The notes under the pieces are model-generated. The model made no database searches and was not told the origin of the DNA. It saw only the letters and a list, made by a program, of their open reading frames with translations. This document shows positions 24,501 to 37,561 of a stretch of DNA of 64,000 bases, one piece after another. Within the stretch, counting starts at the first letter, position 1. Each line of letters starts with the position of its first letter. This DNA is from Casuarina equisetifolia (taxonomy: Eukaryota > Streptophyta > Magnoliopsida > Fagales > Casuarinaceae). The stretch spans positions 24,284,451 to 24,348,450 of the forward strand of contig CM052357.1 in assembly GCA_028551475.1 (NCBI GenBank). The letters run 5' to 3'. A program made the position numbers and the translations under genes.

Positions 24501-27500
24501 CTCTTCAAAATCTCGATGTCTAATAACAGTCCCAAAGCCACGTGCAACCACAAGCTCGGCAATATTCTCTCCAGGTTGGGGGCCAGGAGCAGGTGGGGCA
24601 GGTGAGGGGGTCTCATCACCTTCAACCTTAGTGGGAGACAATAAGAAAACTGAACCAAAATCCATCACTCTGGAATCTGCAGTCCCAGTATTGGCTGCAG
24701 ATCCATCTGCTGTGCCAACTTTTCTAGAATACTCCATTTGAACGTTCACCTGAAATGGAAGGAGAAAACAAAAGGTAGAAATGATTACAAAACAAAAAAA
24801 TATATAATAATATTGACAAAAAAAAAAATTCATACTTGTCGACCAATAAGCCGTGTTCTTAAAAACTCCCTTGCTTCACGGGCATAGGGGGCTGGCCTTT
24901 CATCCCTGCGAGGGTTGCCAATTTTGGGACACCTAATACTTGACAGATTGACTCGCCGCTCTGCCAATGGACTCCCATAAGCGACAGAATCATCAGCCAC
25001 AATAACGCAGTCCCCACTTACAACCTCCACCACCTGAAGAAGCCAAATTTTGTCTAGCATAAATTCATGACGCGGAAGATCATTAAATTGAGATAAGCAA
25101 AGCTTGAACTGATAGTACTACCTTTCCTGTGAAATTCTGGTCATGGATTGCCTTTGAATTTGAAGCCGGAGGTATATAGTTTGTCCAAATCCTTAACCTG
25201 CTTTTCTTGGCCTGGAGGTCTGCAGCCTTCAGCTTCCGCTTGGCATCTTCTTCCATCATATTTGCACTCCATTCAACAAACTTAGCCAAACCCTAGAGTG
25301 AGACAGAGGAGAATTCTTATTATTGGCACAATGAGCACTCATCATTTTGAATGGCTTTATTAGCAATTGCCAGGTAGAGAAATCCACCAAAGAAATAAAC
25401 TTGATGCAGAATATAGCCCACACAAAAATAAAGAGAAAGTGTGTTAAAAGTTAGGAAGGCAATAGAGACAAAAAATACAGCCACACACAACAAGCATTGA
25501 CAAAAAGCCTCATTATTGTAACCAGAAGCAGTTCCAAACAAGAATCAAGTTGATGGCCAAAGGGTTCAAATTGAAAATGACTTGAAGAGATTGAACAAAT
25601 AAGAAAGCCATTTTGTTGTTTGTCTAATTCAACAACGCCAAGCAACTAAACAAATATAGCTAAAAATAAGAAGATTCTTTGCAAGATTCCTATGTCTGAT
25701 ACTTCTTTGTTATTATGTGTGGTTTCTTAATATCTACCTCAATAGCCTTATAACTATGACTTTAGTACCAATACACACCAAAACCGCACAGGAAGCCATC
25801 CTAAAGAGCTAAATGTAAAGTGGGAAACATCAGAACCGTTGCTCAAATACTATAATTTCAATCATTAAATATGTCTGTAGTACTCGCACAACATTAGTCG
25901 CATACATTTTCAACAAGCTCCAGAGCCAGGTCCTTTGCAGAGTCCCCATCGGGATAATAAACTGAACCAATCAAGTTGCTGAACTTGTCAACACCTTCCA
26001 GGACAATACGAACCTACACATCCATCTCAATTTTAGAAACTTCAACAGAAAAAAGAACGGGAAATATGCAAGATAACCTATAGTAGCAGTTTTCATACAT
26101 CTCTATTTAAAACACGAAGCTCAGTAAAATATTTAGCTTCAAGACCAAATGGATCAGGAGCAACTTCAATGGATGATGTTGCTGAGACTGCAAGCCTCTG
26201 TGCAGATGTTAAAGGGGCTCGAGATTCAACTGCAGCATCTCCATTTCGTTGTTCCGTAGTCCCTTCTGTTTCAACAGTAGTCTCAGTTGCAGTTCTTCTT
26301 CCCATGGATGGAGACTAATACCAATCAGGGAAACTGAGGTTATAGCGGGAAGCATTCTGACACCAGCAAAAATTTTCTGCAGAAAGATGATGATGGCAGC
26401 ACAGAATGTATACCTGAATTCCAGCTACAAAAACTTGGACAAATTGAAACTCTGGAAGCAGATAGACCCGAATGGTACTGCCATCACGGACCTGCTCAAC
26501 AATGCCTTCCATGGGCCTGCCCTTGTTTGCAGCTAAAAGACCCATGGCATCCAAGTTACTGGGATCACCAATAGCAGAAGGAGGTAGTTTCCTGATCGAT
26601 GCCTCAGCAGCACCTGAAACCTGTGATCAGGAAGAAAAGAGCCTTTCATTGGTCTGTTTCATAACACTTTTACATTAGGTCCTGCAAGGTAATTTCATAT
26701 GCTAAGGAGGTGGTTCTCATTACCATCCCAACTTTACTACTATTAAAACTGAGGAAAGTAGAATTTTCTCCAAGGTGGTGAATAACTAGCAGATTTCGAC
26801 TTAAGAACTTATCAAGTAGCCCTTGATTTTGAGGAAAAACAAATCTCAAGGCTAATTACATTAAAAGGTTGAGAGATGTTTAATACCATCCAAATGACTT
26901 CAAAACAAATGTGAATATCAACAACACAAGGGTAAACCAGTGCACCCACCAATCACCATACTAATCCCATACATCCATACACTATGACCCATCTGGGATA
27001 AATACTAACTTATCAAAATACATCATTTCTAATTTTTTTACTCTGTTTCTATCATCCGAAGATAAATAACAAACTTGTTACCTCACTAGGCCCCTACTGT
27101 CAAACCCCAGAAAAGCAACAATGTCCAGGGAAGGACATAAGGAACACCTCTAGAAACAAAAATAAAAAATAAAGAACAGAACATAGGCAAGAAATTTTAG
27201 CACTAGAAAACAGTAGGAGAGAAAAACTAGTATGAACCTTGCTCCAGCGACCAAGACCATCTTGCTTAGCTTGCTCTTCCAGTCGTAGCAGTTCTGGAAG
27301 GAAAGGACTCGCTTCTCCTTTCTGTTGACCCTGCTCCCTAACCTGAAGAAACAAGATTCAGCCAACACCCATACTGAGAAATCAAGTCACTTCTCAATGG
27401 TACACATCTATGAAACAAAAAGAACGTAACCTTCGCCCAGCCTTCAGAAACCACCAGCAAAGCAACATTTTTGTCACCAAGGAAAACAGAACCAAATTCC

Positions 27501-28236
27501 CGCCCAATGGATGGTACAGTGTAGTCCACTCTGAAGGCAATTTCCTGCAATGTTAAATATTTAGTCAAGCCAAAAATGCTTCCTATAATGAATATATTTT
27601 GATATAGCCAAAATGAGTGAAATAGTTTTGAAGAGATACCTTTCCTATGCAGAGCTTCCGCAAATACTCCCTGCTTTCCCAGGCAAATGGCTCATCTACA
27701 CCCCCTCTTCGGGCCTAGGAGTATGGAAGACATACCATTCAAAGTCATATATTGAAAACAGTTAAACAAACTGGAATATAAGTACAAAAAAGAAAATAAG
27801 AAAACTTAGACAATTTACATTAAACATTGTCGCAATTAGGGTAACAATCATCTCAAAATTCTTTGTTTTGGCCTCTTTAATACTGAACCACAAAACTAGT
27901 AACGAAGGAGAAAGAACCAAGAAAAAATATGTCATGGAAAATTGAAAAGAGGCCCGCTACAAATAGGTACTGAGCTTCTACCATAAAAGAGGACAATGAA
28001 CAATCAAAATTCCAAGTTGGTTCCGAACATCATCATGCAAGTGAAATAAAAGGAAAATGTTCGGGCTCAAAATGAAGGAGTACCAGTCTTGGGGCAATAA
28101 GAGATGACAATGTAAGAGTCTTCTCAGGCGGGGGTCCGGGCCTGTTAGCAGTCATTGCCATAATAACTAAGCAGTCCCCTGAAGGAACGGCTTTCACTTT
28201 TCCTCTGTACCAACCAGAGGCTGTTGACGCCGCCAT
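21544..28236 (-). CDS. TSN1: Tudor staphylococcal nuclease (Tudor-SN, p100 type)
   Basis: A conserved scaffold and nuclease of stress granules and processing bodies that acts in mRNA stability and stress tolerance in plants. Sixteen coding exons, in transcript order: 28236-28084, 27714-27640, 27544-27431, 27342-27238, 26620-26414, 26314-26099, 26013-25906, 25292-25122, 25033-24836, 24749-24387, 24287-24057, 23979-23791, 23715-23635, 23547-23353, 22469-22092, 21729-21544. Every exon length is a multiple of three, and the protein is 989 residues (Arabidopsis TSN1 is about 991). Four staphylococcal-nuclease repeats occupy roughly 10-690 (conserved REFGSVFLG, MEGIVEQVRDGSTIRVYLLP, NLSSIRCP and SGVRCPGRDEPYSEEA segments). 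A Tudor domain follows with FYIDYGNQE, then a partial fifth SN repeat and a C-terminal KAGGRR. No lesion is seen. The ATG was chosen by alignment with plant homologues (MAAS...). Confidence 0.95.
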
Positions 28237-28258
28237 CTCAACAGCTATGAGCAGCAAC

Positions 28259-28692
28259 CTAAGACAACTGACTAGATTAAGCAGCAGAAACTCACTGATT
28301 ACATAACGTCAATTTTTGGACAAACTGAAATCTCCCGTAGACAAAATTCTCTAAATACTCGGGATTTTACGTGCATGTATAGAATGCAACCATCGAGGAT
28401 CAAAATCAGAAAGAAAAAAGAATAATGAACAGTATATCATATATAACTGAGTTGACAGAGCACAGAGATCCAGAAAATTAACGGCCTCAGTAATTATACA
28501 AACTAAGCATACGCATTGATGAAGCATTGAAGGAATGATTACAGCAAAAGCAAGAGACAGGCCGATCCATCATTCGGTCAAGCGAAGTCAGAGATCTTAA
28601 TTACTGGAGGGAGAGAAAGAGAAGGTAGAAGGTGCGTGCAAATCCGAAGACACATAGAGAATTGGAGATTAATGATGTATAGCAAGCCATAC
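28259..28692 (-). other. Probable leader intron of the Tudor-SN gene
   Basis: On the minus strand ATCAAG|gtatgg (boundary at 28,693/28,692) and gttgtcttag|GTTGC (28,259/28,258) form a consensus intron of 434 nt. It ends 22 nt before the start codon. It is inferred from splice consensus only. Confidence 0.55.
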
Positions 28693-28960
28693 CTTGATCA
28701 GATCAGACAGATAGTGAGTCCCGACGCTCCTACTCTGGATCTATCGAAATAACTATATCACAAATCAATCCAAGCACAATTGCTTTGATTCCAATTGAAC
28801 CATAAACAAGATTCGAGAGATCTGTACTATGAGAGAATCAAAGATGCGAAGCTCTGTTTCGGGAAGACCTTCGGCGGCGGATCAAACGAAGGAAAGAAAT
28901 GGAGAGAAACAACACACCGAGACGAAACAAGAGAGATCGCAGGGGTGCCAAAAGAGACAT

Positions 28961-28967
28961 ATTTAAA
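28961..28967 (-). promoter_or_regulatory. TATA-like box of the Tudor-SN gene
   Basis: On the minus strand tttaaat lies upstream of a CT-rich leader beginning about 30 nt further on (about 28,930), which leads into the presumed first non-coding exon. The position is plausible but the start site is not shown by sequence alone. Confidence 0.4.
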
Positions 28968-31515
28968 CGATAAGCTGACGGTGGATGTACCCTTATCTTT
29001 AGGTAAAATTACGGAAATTACCAAATACGGAAAAGGCCCCACCAAAATCCTAAAAAGGTTACATAATTATTTTTTTTGTGTTTTTTTTTTTCCGTTATAA
29101 GTTTTGCCCTTTTTGTTATACAAGTCCGTCCATCTGTTTTTATGCTTCTGATCCTTAACGGTATGGACAGGTTTATAACCCAGAACCCCAAATTAAGCAA
29201 GTTTGATGGTATATACTGAATGACAGCGGCTTATTCTAAACTATTTTCAGGTTAGTTAAAAATGCAATTGAAGAAATTCAAACCAATATATTTGTTTGGT
29301 AAGATTTTTTACGCAAGTTATTCTCACTATCTCAACTACATTTTAAGGGCTGAACTAAAAACAAGTTGAAGAAAGAAAAAAAAAAGAAAAAGAATGTAAG
29401 TGATATTAAATGCTGTTGTTTGTTATTTATTTTTATGAAAGGAAGGAGGGAGATTTTAGGAGATTTTATTGAAAGAGGGGACGCTGGAACAATTGGATTG
29501 TCTCCCCTTTGCACCGAGATGGCATCAAAATATATTAAAAATCATTTTAAGTTTCAATGGAAACAAACATTGATATGCTTGATCCAATTTTAGTTTTTCT
29601 CACCTGGCTGTTGAGCGACGTAGGTGATGCTCTTGTGCCCATGACTTTGTTTACCATTTTTTGTATTATAACATATGCACCCAATTCATGCCTTAAGTGT
29701 CAAATCTCATATCTCATAGTAGAGCCTTTACTATATTAACACTAAACTAATTAACCAAGGGCTAACTTGTGAAACCAGGACTCTCTTTTCTTTTTTCTTT
29801 TTTCTTTTTTAACTTGTGAGAAATATAGGATATTTATCTAAGCTTTATTATCACTAGAAAATGAGGTTAGACTTCTACCACATTAAATCTTTAATAAGGA
29901 TGTGTTGCCTAGTCAATAGGGTCATAACAATTAGATGTGAAGTTGTGATAGGCTTATGGGGGCTTAGGATACATCAAGTTTATAAGAGCTTAATAATGAT
30001 AGTATATAACAGTAATTGAGCTTATCAAATCAATAATTATGTCTTTTTGACTCAATAGTTGAATTCATTATAATTGGTATTAAACTTCATAGTTAAGTTC
30101 AAATTAGAGAAGAACATGTAAGAAGTCCCTAGCTTATGGGGGTGAATGATTTAAATGGTAAAATCACTTTAGATTAAAAGATTATAACAGAAATATTTAT
30201 TTTATTAAAGGAGAAAAAATCCTCAGCACAAACAAGATTTATCAAAACTGTGTTTCTCTGAGATTTAACCTTGCTGCTACTCTCTACTTTCATATTGCCT
30301 CCCGATGTACAAAGCCAAGCCATGCCTAACCCATCCCTACTCATACAAATCCCTTACCTAGACACGCAATACAACACAAGCCAATAATTGCCACAATAAT
30401 AAAGACTTCTATTTTGCGCGTCCTAATGTTCACGTAACATCCCACCTCCTTTGCAGAACAACATTTGTTCTCAAATGCCATATTGCTTCCACGTCAATTT
30501 CCATTGGGTCAGACAACAGAGCACTGGGCTAGTGGATTTGTCCTTAACTGCTTGGGTCCATTGTTTTATTTTCCAATTTGATCCCAACCACTTGCCTATT
30601 GGCGGCGCCAACCTGCTCCGGCGTTAGACGATCGTCCCTCCTTCAGTGACTAGCCTTTGCAGGTACCTAATCGAGGTTGCCATTGGTCCGATGGACTTTA
30701 GACTCTAGGCGTTGCACCAAATTCGCAACCCATTGGCAGCCTCCGGTGCTGCCCAAGTGGGCCTTCGTGACTGGATTTGTTGTGCATCACGAGCAAGAAC
30801 TGGACGGCCTGGAACGGCTTCGCCGGCTTTTCGTCTGCAACGGCGACGGCGACGGCGACGGACTCCGTCGTTTCTAAATGGCGCTTCATCTCACTCTTTC
30901 GCCACGTAGCAGTATGCTTGTTGTCCGTCTTCGGCGGCGGTTGGAGTTCCAGCAGATCTGGACATTTTTATCCGTCTTTTTCGCGTTCTAGCTGAACTAA
31001 GCACGTAGATTTTTCATCCTTCCTTCCCATTTTTCATCTTGCTTTTAGAAATGGGATTCCCAGTCAATCATAGCCTCTTTGTTGTTTACTCACTTTTCAA
31101 GATCGACGGCTCACATGGTTACCAAACACAAAACAGGCTAAATCACTCTAAATCAAGGGATTAGAACTAATTTTAAAACGGAAACAAGGAATGATTTGAT
31201 GTTTCATCTTCGTAAAACAAGACTTCCATTTTTATTAAAAGTACAACAAGATCGTGTTTTTATTAAAAATAAAATAGGGCCTCGCTAGAAACCAAATTTC
31301 TTTTGAGATTCACTGAGATCATAAGAAAATACGTTGATGCATCATTTGATTCAAATTTTAAAACTCAATCGTGTTTTATTAACCAATATGATATACTTCC
31401 AATGCTTAACAATTATTTTTCACTTGGATGAATATAGCACAATAAGCTATAAACTGAGGTAAGCAGACAATTAGGTAAATCATAGATTGGAAATAACACG
31501 GACAATTAATCAGGC
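28968..31515. other. Intergenic region between Tudor-SN promoter and amidase 3' end
   Basis: Mostly AT-rich DNA without genes. It holds poly-T/poly-A runs (29,070-29,090; 29,370-29,390; 29,785-29,812) and one GC-rich island at about 30,600-31,000 (listed separately). Short frames such as 29,366-29,593 show no domain. Confidence 0.4.
30600..31000. other. GC-rich island with a GGCGAC hexamer run
   Basis: This stretch is much richer in G+C than its surroundings and holds about three perfect ggcgac units at 30,841-30,858. All frames over it are short and unlike any family I know. It could be a relic of a GC-rich first exon, a promoter fragment or part of a transposon; none of these is supported further. 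Confidence 0.4.
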
Positions 31516-34500
31516 TTACATCAAAAGTACTGGATCTGAAGGTGAGGCACCTTCAAAGATGCAACAGTCTAGGAGGGTAGGTGACTGTAGCGGATTTAGA
31601 ATCCTGTCGTTTGGCCCAAGATCATCAATAGGTGGGCGTTGTTTGTGATGATCAGTAACAGATTGGTAAGCCATTGCCAGTGCTAAAGCCTGTAAATAGA
31701 AAGAATATGAATCAGTTTGGTTCCAGGTCAATGTACATGAAAATGGAAATTACTCCCTAATGGTCTATCAAACTTCAGTGCTTCAAGGAGATACTAGGTT
31801 AGTTGACATGTAGTCAAGTTCATATGATATAATTAACCGTGCAATACATTTAATGGAGCTGGCAAGAATAATTCCAACAATCTAACATGGTGAAGTACAG
31901 GAGAGGGTCACTGAAAAATAACTAGATATGGAACACAGACAGATTGCCTACTTGCCGCCTGAATCAATAAAGGAGAAAAAGAATCACAGGTCCTGCTTAC
32001 AATGTGATCATAACGAGAAGGTGCATATATGCCAGTGGTGATGGTGGTTCTCCGCCGGCTGCCAGTGGAAGGTGGATTCGATATATTAGTAAATCCTGTT
32101 GGAACAACAACTACAGGCATACCCACAAGATTTCCCAAGCAAACTTTCTCCCAGTCAGTTGCATTGCCAATGATTGCATCAACGGTAAAACTTTCTCTTA
32201 CTTCCCGGATTAACTTTCCCCGTGCTCTTTGTGCCTGTGGATAATGATGGAAAGTAATCAACTCACAAAAATACTAAAATTATAGGTTAATCCAGTTTTA
32301 AATAATACATGCCTACGTAAACTAAAGCTTTAACGCTTGAATGACTCATGAGCTACTGGTCACATCCATGATTCCAATGGGATCATTTTGAAAACCTCAA
32401 AAGCTGAAGATCAAAAACTCAGGCCAATTGTTTTGTGGATACGCCTATTATGCCCGCAAGACGACACTCAAGACCTAGTAATTGCCACTTACATTCATAG
32501 GAGCAGGTGTTTGAACTCACATTTAAAGGCTCACTCATAACCACCATACCAGCCTTTGATTTTGTTTTTTAACAAAATCCCTGTGGCCTATTGGTAGATT
32601 AGTTGACTGGTGCCTACTTACAAGAAAGTCCAATATCAAATTTTTAATTTTTTACTTTTTATGCACATATCCAAACTCATACTTGAATCTTAGATATAGA
32701 TTTAAAAAGATTCAAATAACATCTACTTTCAACTGAGTCAAATCTTTGTTGACTCAATAGAAACTTTGTAGTAAAGATTCTAAATCAACTAAGAATCATC
32801 TATAACATAGAGGGAAACTTAAGATTCTTCATTAACAGAGGGTGAACTGGATTTTGTTTAGTTTTTGGGGGCTTAATAAAGACTACAAAGCTTTTTTAAC
32901 AAATGGATAGACCTCCAAGAAAGCAAAGCAGCACAATATGCTAGATTATTAAAATCTATTCTTGACCTGTTAAAATAGAACCTAGTTAAAGTGAATGCCT
33001 CATGATTAGTGAGAATAAATGTTTCTCTATTTCCATAATTATGTAATGCATGACAGAAAACTTCTGTAAAATAATCAGTAAACCATATCAAACACAAAAG
33101 CTCTTATTATCCTAAAAGTCAATCAAATAGAGACCTGAACATAGTCTACAGCCGGAATCATGCGGGCACGGCGGAGCTCAGTAGGCCATTGATCTTGAGC
33201 TTCATATTCATCATCCTGCCCTGAACGCTGCCACTCATCAAAGTGAGCCAACATATCAACGTCCATTGTAAAATTTAGGATTCCTTGAACAGAGTCGACT
33301 GCATAATTCAGTTTGAATGGAACCGCATTAACACCCTTGGATGCAAGAACATGGACAACCTGGAATACAATCATGTGAACCGCTTGAAGGATGAAAAGAA
33401 AAAAGAAAATATCACGCAATAGTATCCATGAGGTACGGTGAGTGTCATCTGGTGTGAACCCTCGACTCCGGTGAACAGTTTGGACAACTAACCTCCATCT
33501 CGGCATCATCAAGATATCCAACAGTAAGCTTAGTGATGTCAACCAAGAATGGGTCATTAAGGGGACTGTCTCTAGATGAGGGATCATCTGGATCCCTACC
33601 CCGAATGGCATCCAGAATAATAGCGCAATCTATGACACTTCTACAGAATGGGCCTAGCTTGTCCTGGGAACCAAATGGTATGTAAGTCTAACTAATAACT
33701 ACACCCCTGCTTAAAAATACATAAGGCAATAGAAGAAGAAGGTTGAGGCAGTACCAAGCTGTCGGATATGCTCATTACACCACTTCGACCTACAGTTCCA
33801 AATGTTGGGCGTAAAGCCGTCACACCACAACGAGCAGCAGGGTAGGTTATTGAGCCAGCTGTTTCTGAACCAATTGCAAATGGAACCATACCAGCGATAA
33901 TGAGGGAGAAGTAAGTGTCAGTTGAGGCTACAAATACAATTTTTCTTCCTTTCTTTGTTCCCAGCCCCAAAAGAAATCAACAAATACAATTTCAACTGAC
34001 AGCTGCAAGAGAAAACTTTGGTATAGAAGTACAAGTTAGTATAAATAAGTAAAATCGCTTATAATTATGAAGAGCACCACAGAGAGGTGCTCAGCCAAGC
34101 AATCCCAAAAAAGAGTAATTGAAGGAAAACATGGAAGAAGACGAAATGTTGAACAGCTCAAAAAATAAATGATGCCTGCTGAGGTGGATGCAGCAGGTCC
34201 AGCTGAGGAACCCGTTGAAAATTCCTCTATGTTCCATGGGTTCCTTGTCCTACCGCCATACCAGATGTCATCATATGCAAGAGATCCAGAAACAAGTTTT
34301 GCAACAAGAACTGCCCCTGCAGCCTTCAACCTATATATATCAAACAGAATCACAAGCTAGCAAAATATTACTTATGATATACATTTAGCTGCAAGTTTGC
34401 ACTTCCCAACATGTTTACTACCTCTTGTACACCCAAGCTTCAATGTCAAGAACTTGTTTTTTGAAAGTTTTTGAACCCCAAGTTGTTCTGTACTGGGGTA

Positions 34501-37210
34501 CTGAAATTATATCCTTCAACCCATAAGGGATTCCATGGAGAGGACCTGTGGCACAAACTAACATTTAGTCTAAGAATATGCACCTAAAAATGAAGAACAG
34601 GTCCATAGCTTGTTGCTTCTTGGCCACTCCGCTATATAATGTACTTGATCTAAATTATAGAATAAGAAACTGCATGCCGTTTACTGATACACATATAAGA
34701 ATATGGGTACATGATGTAAATGTCATCCAGGTCAAATAACAAAGCTTGCTTGAGCTGGAAGAACTTTTACTAAACTAATGAAGAAACCGACACACACATT
34801 TTAACACTACAGCGAATGAACATGAATATGATAGAAGGTGACTTCTTACTACAATAGACAAGCAAATTAGAGCTGATGTGGTAATTGTGCTTTAAGAATA
34901 CTACATCCTATAATATCTGCTATGGCAGACACGTGGTACCACAAATCAATAGTACAGACAAATTTTTGGTGTCTTTGTCCACAGAGTTAAACCATTCTGC
35001 GTAATTACTTGAAAGTAGTATCAAAATACTTGAAAAGAGATTTACCCAGATAAACCCCTTGAGCAAGCAACTTATCAGCCTCCTTTGCTTGCTTGTATGC
35101 AAGTTCTTCAGTATACGAGAGCACAGCTTCAAGAACATGATTATACCTGGTGTTATTTCCACAATGCACCTGAGACAGGGATGTTGCATATCGTATGAAA
35201 ACATAGGTCAATGGGATGCTTTTCTACTCACTATACCTCTTCAACCTCTTCAAAAAAATACGAGCAAGTTCCTCCGAAGTAATTTGTTTTGTCTTAATTA
35301 GTTCCCCTAATTCAAGAACCTGAACAACAAGCAAAAAGAATTTAAAATTAGAAAAGACGAGGGAAAATAATGAGACTCAGGTCATGTTGGAGTCTACGGA
35401 GAGGAGCAGAGCAACAACAGACTTACACTCATGAAGGCAATATCTTCTTCTCCCTCTGGTCTCTTAGTGCCAGATGTAGAAGGATAATTAAATCTTTTGC
35501 TTATGCATTGTGATTGCTCACTACCCCACTCAGGATTGAACACCAAAGAAGATGGATTATGCAGTCCTCCGTTGACAGAAGCAACTAATTTGCGGTTGGC
35601 TCTGATTATAGGGATATTGAACTCTTTCACACCCTTGACAATCTCCGGAAACTAAGTTGGACAGAGATATTACATTATTTTGGGTTAAAACTTCCATTAT
35701 AGCAGGGAGTATTTAAAATCTAAAGTGACAAAAAAACGGCTGAGTTACAAGTTTGTCGAAATTACCTTTTCTTTGTTGAAAAAGTTGGCATCAAATAAGT
35801 CAAAAGCACATGCAGAGGATGCAACTTCATTAATCTTTTTGAAAATCTCAGTGTCGTTCTTAGCGCCCTGATCAAGGAACAGAAGATAAACGTCAGTATG
35901 AAACGCGACAAGTAGAGTAGAGGAGCATTTCTCTGTCTTAGCTTTCAAGAGGTGGTACATTATAGTAAAGCTATCGAAACAAACCTGTACTTTCTGACAG
36001 AACATTTTCCAGATTTTTTTATGGGTTACCACCTGTTTTACGCATGTTAGGATGCAAAAAGAGATACATTTGTGCAAAAAATGGAAGGATCAAAGAGTAA
36101 ATAGATGGGTATCATAGATTCTCCACCAAGTGAGTACCGAAACCATCAATTATTTCCAGGATGCCATTCAGTAATCTACCCTGGAAATTTGATGTGGTGA
36201 ATATCCAACTAAACTCAACTGGGTCTTGAAAGAGCTTTCGCCACTTCAAGGCTAGATGTGTTATCATATTGTAGCATAAACACAGATTCCGGAAATCTTT
36301 GTAAACACAGTTTGAGTCACTTGCAGTACATAATTTAGCAAAACATGATCGTAATAAGATACATAGAGGGAAAAATAATTGAAGCACTGTGACAAATGCC
36401 ATTTATAACATGTTCCCACTTCATTTTCTTTAATCTTTTGGCGAGCAACTTGAAGCTACTTTGCTAAAAGAAGTGCATCTGATCCCTTTCAAATTCTTTT
36501 AGAAAAGCAATAATTATCAAATTATTTTCTTTGATGCTTTAGATAGTTAGAGAATATAATGGACCCTACATAAAATGAAGTAAAGCAAAGGAGCCAAAAT
36601 GGAGTATGTTAATGAAAACAAAATCAGATGATACAAATTCAAAACAGAAGCAATATCAAAGTGCCCACACACATGGATGCCACGTATTCCTAATCCTAAA
36701 ATACTAAACTTCTAAAACCTCAAACTACGGTCAAATCTTTACGTACTATAATGGAGCAAATCTCAATTAGTCAGGTGGGTTTCATGTGTACAAGAGTAGA
36801 AGTGCAGACCGTTTTATTTATAGAACACAGATGCATGAAAAGTAAAAGCAGAACAAAGACTCTGAAGCTAACCATAATATGAATGAATAAACACAACAAA
36901 TTCCAGGAAAAAAAGAAGAAGAAGGTTGACTTTCGGGATTATGATAGGTTTAGGTGAGTTTTCATGGATATCCATTTGGTAGAAATCAAGACAAAACAGA
37001 GTGGGAGAAGACAGTCACCATCTCTGTAGCTGGGGGCACAAAGTTGGGGCAAGTAGAGTTAGGGGGCAGGGACCCAGGATGATATGAAGCAGCTGGGCCA
37101 GAACCATGACAGCGAAGAATCATCCCGAAAAGCAACCAGAGCGAAATCCAGTTAGCGGTGGAACCACGTGGCAAGCCAAGTGCGGTGATAAGACACTTGT
37201 CCCGCAGCAT
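31516..37210 (-). CDS. Amidase signature-family protein, copy 1 (At5g07360-like)
   Basis: Amidase-signature hydrolases cleave amide bonds with a Lys / cis-Ser / Ser triad; the substrate is unknown here. Thirteen exons inferred, transcript order: 37210-37019, 36032-35985 (tentative), 35867-35766, 35651-35427, 35319-35237, 35146-35046, 34545-34422, 34330-34176, 33927-33755, 33663-33493, 33359-33135, 32234-32001, 31689-31516. All are in phase, giving about 668 residues. Near the N-terminus WISLWLLFGMIL may be a membrane anchor. Triad: K261 in GIPYGLKD, cis-Ser in GSSAGP (332-337), nucleophile in ETAGS. Oddity: the intron between exons 8 and 9 has a GC donor, and the ancestral acceptor now reads TG. 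The next AG upstream adds 12 in-frame residues between the two serines. The enzyme may therefore be impaired. It lies head to head with IPK2. Confidence 0.8.
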
Positions 37211-37561
37211 GGTTTCCTCTTCGTGGGTCTTCCTGCTCCTCCACTCTTCCCCTTCCTGTCAGTGGACTTAATGGTGCCGGCACAAGTAGCCGACAAGTTC
37301 TGCGTTGAAAGCCTGCAATATCCTGAGGTGGACCCCTATAAAGAAGCAAATTACGTGGCGAAAATGCCAACAGTTGGTGACACGTCGGATATTCGCGTCT
37401 CGAGATTGGTGGCTATTACTCAAGGAGTAAGGCAGCGGGACGGGCTTTTACATCCCCAGTCCCGACCTGAAGATGCCTTCAGGCTCCCTAATTCGACGGA
37501 GCGGCTGCAGCCTTCCCAGCTCGATCTCCGCGTAGATCTAGTTCATCACTTTTGCTCTAAG

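Noticed and set aside
30677..30995. Overlapping GC-rich frames as a gene
   Set aside because: Three frames are open on both strands because of composition and the hexamer run, and none has a family signature or neighbouring exons.
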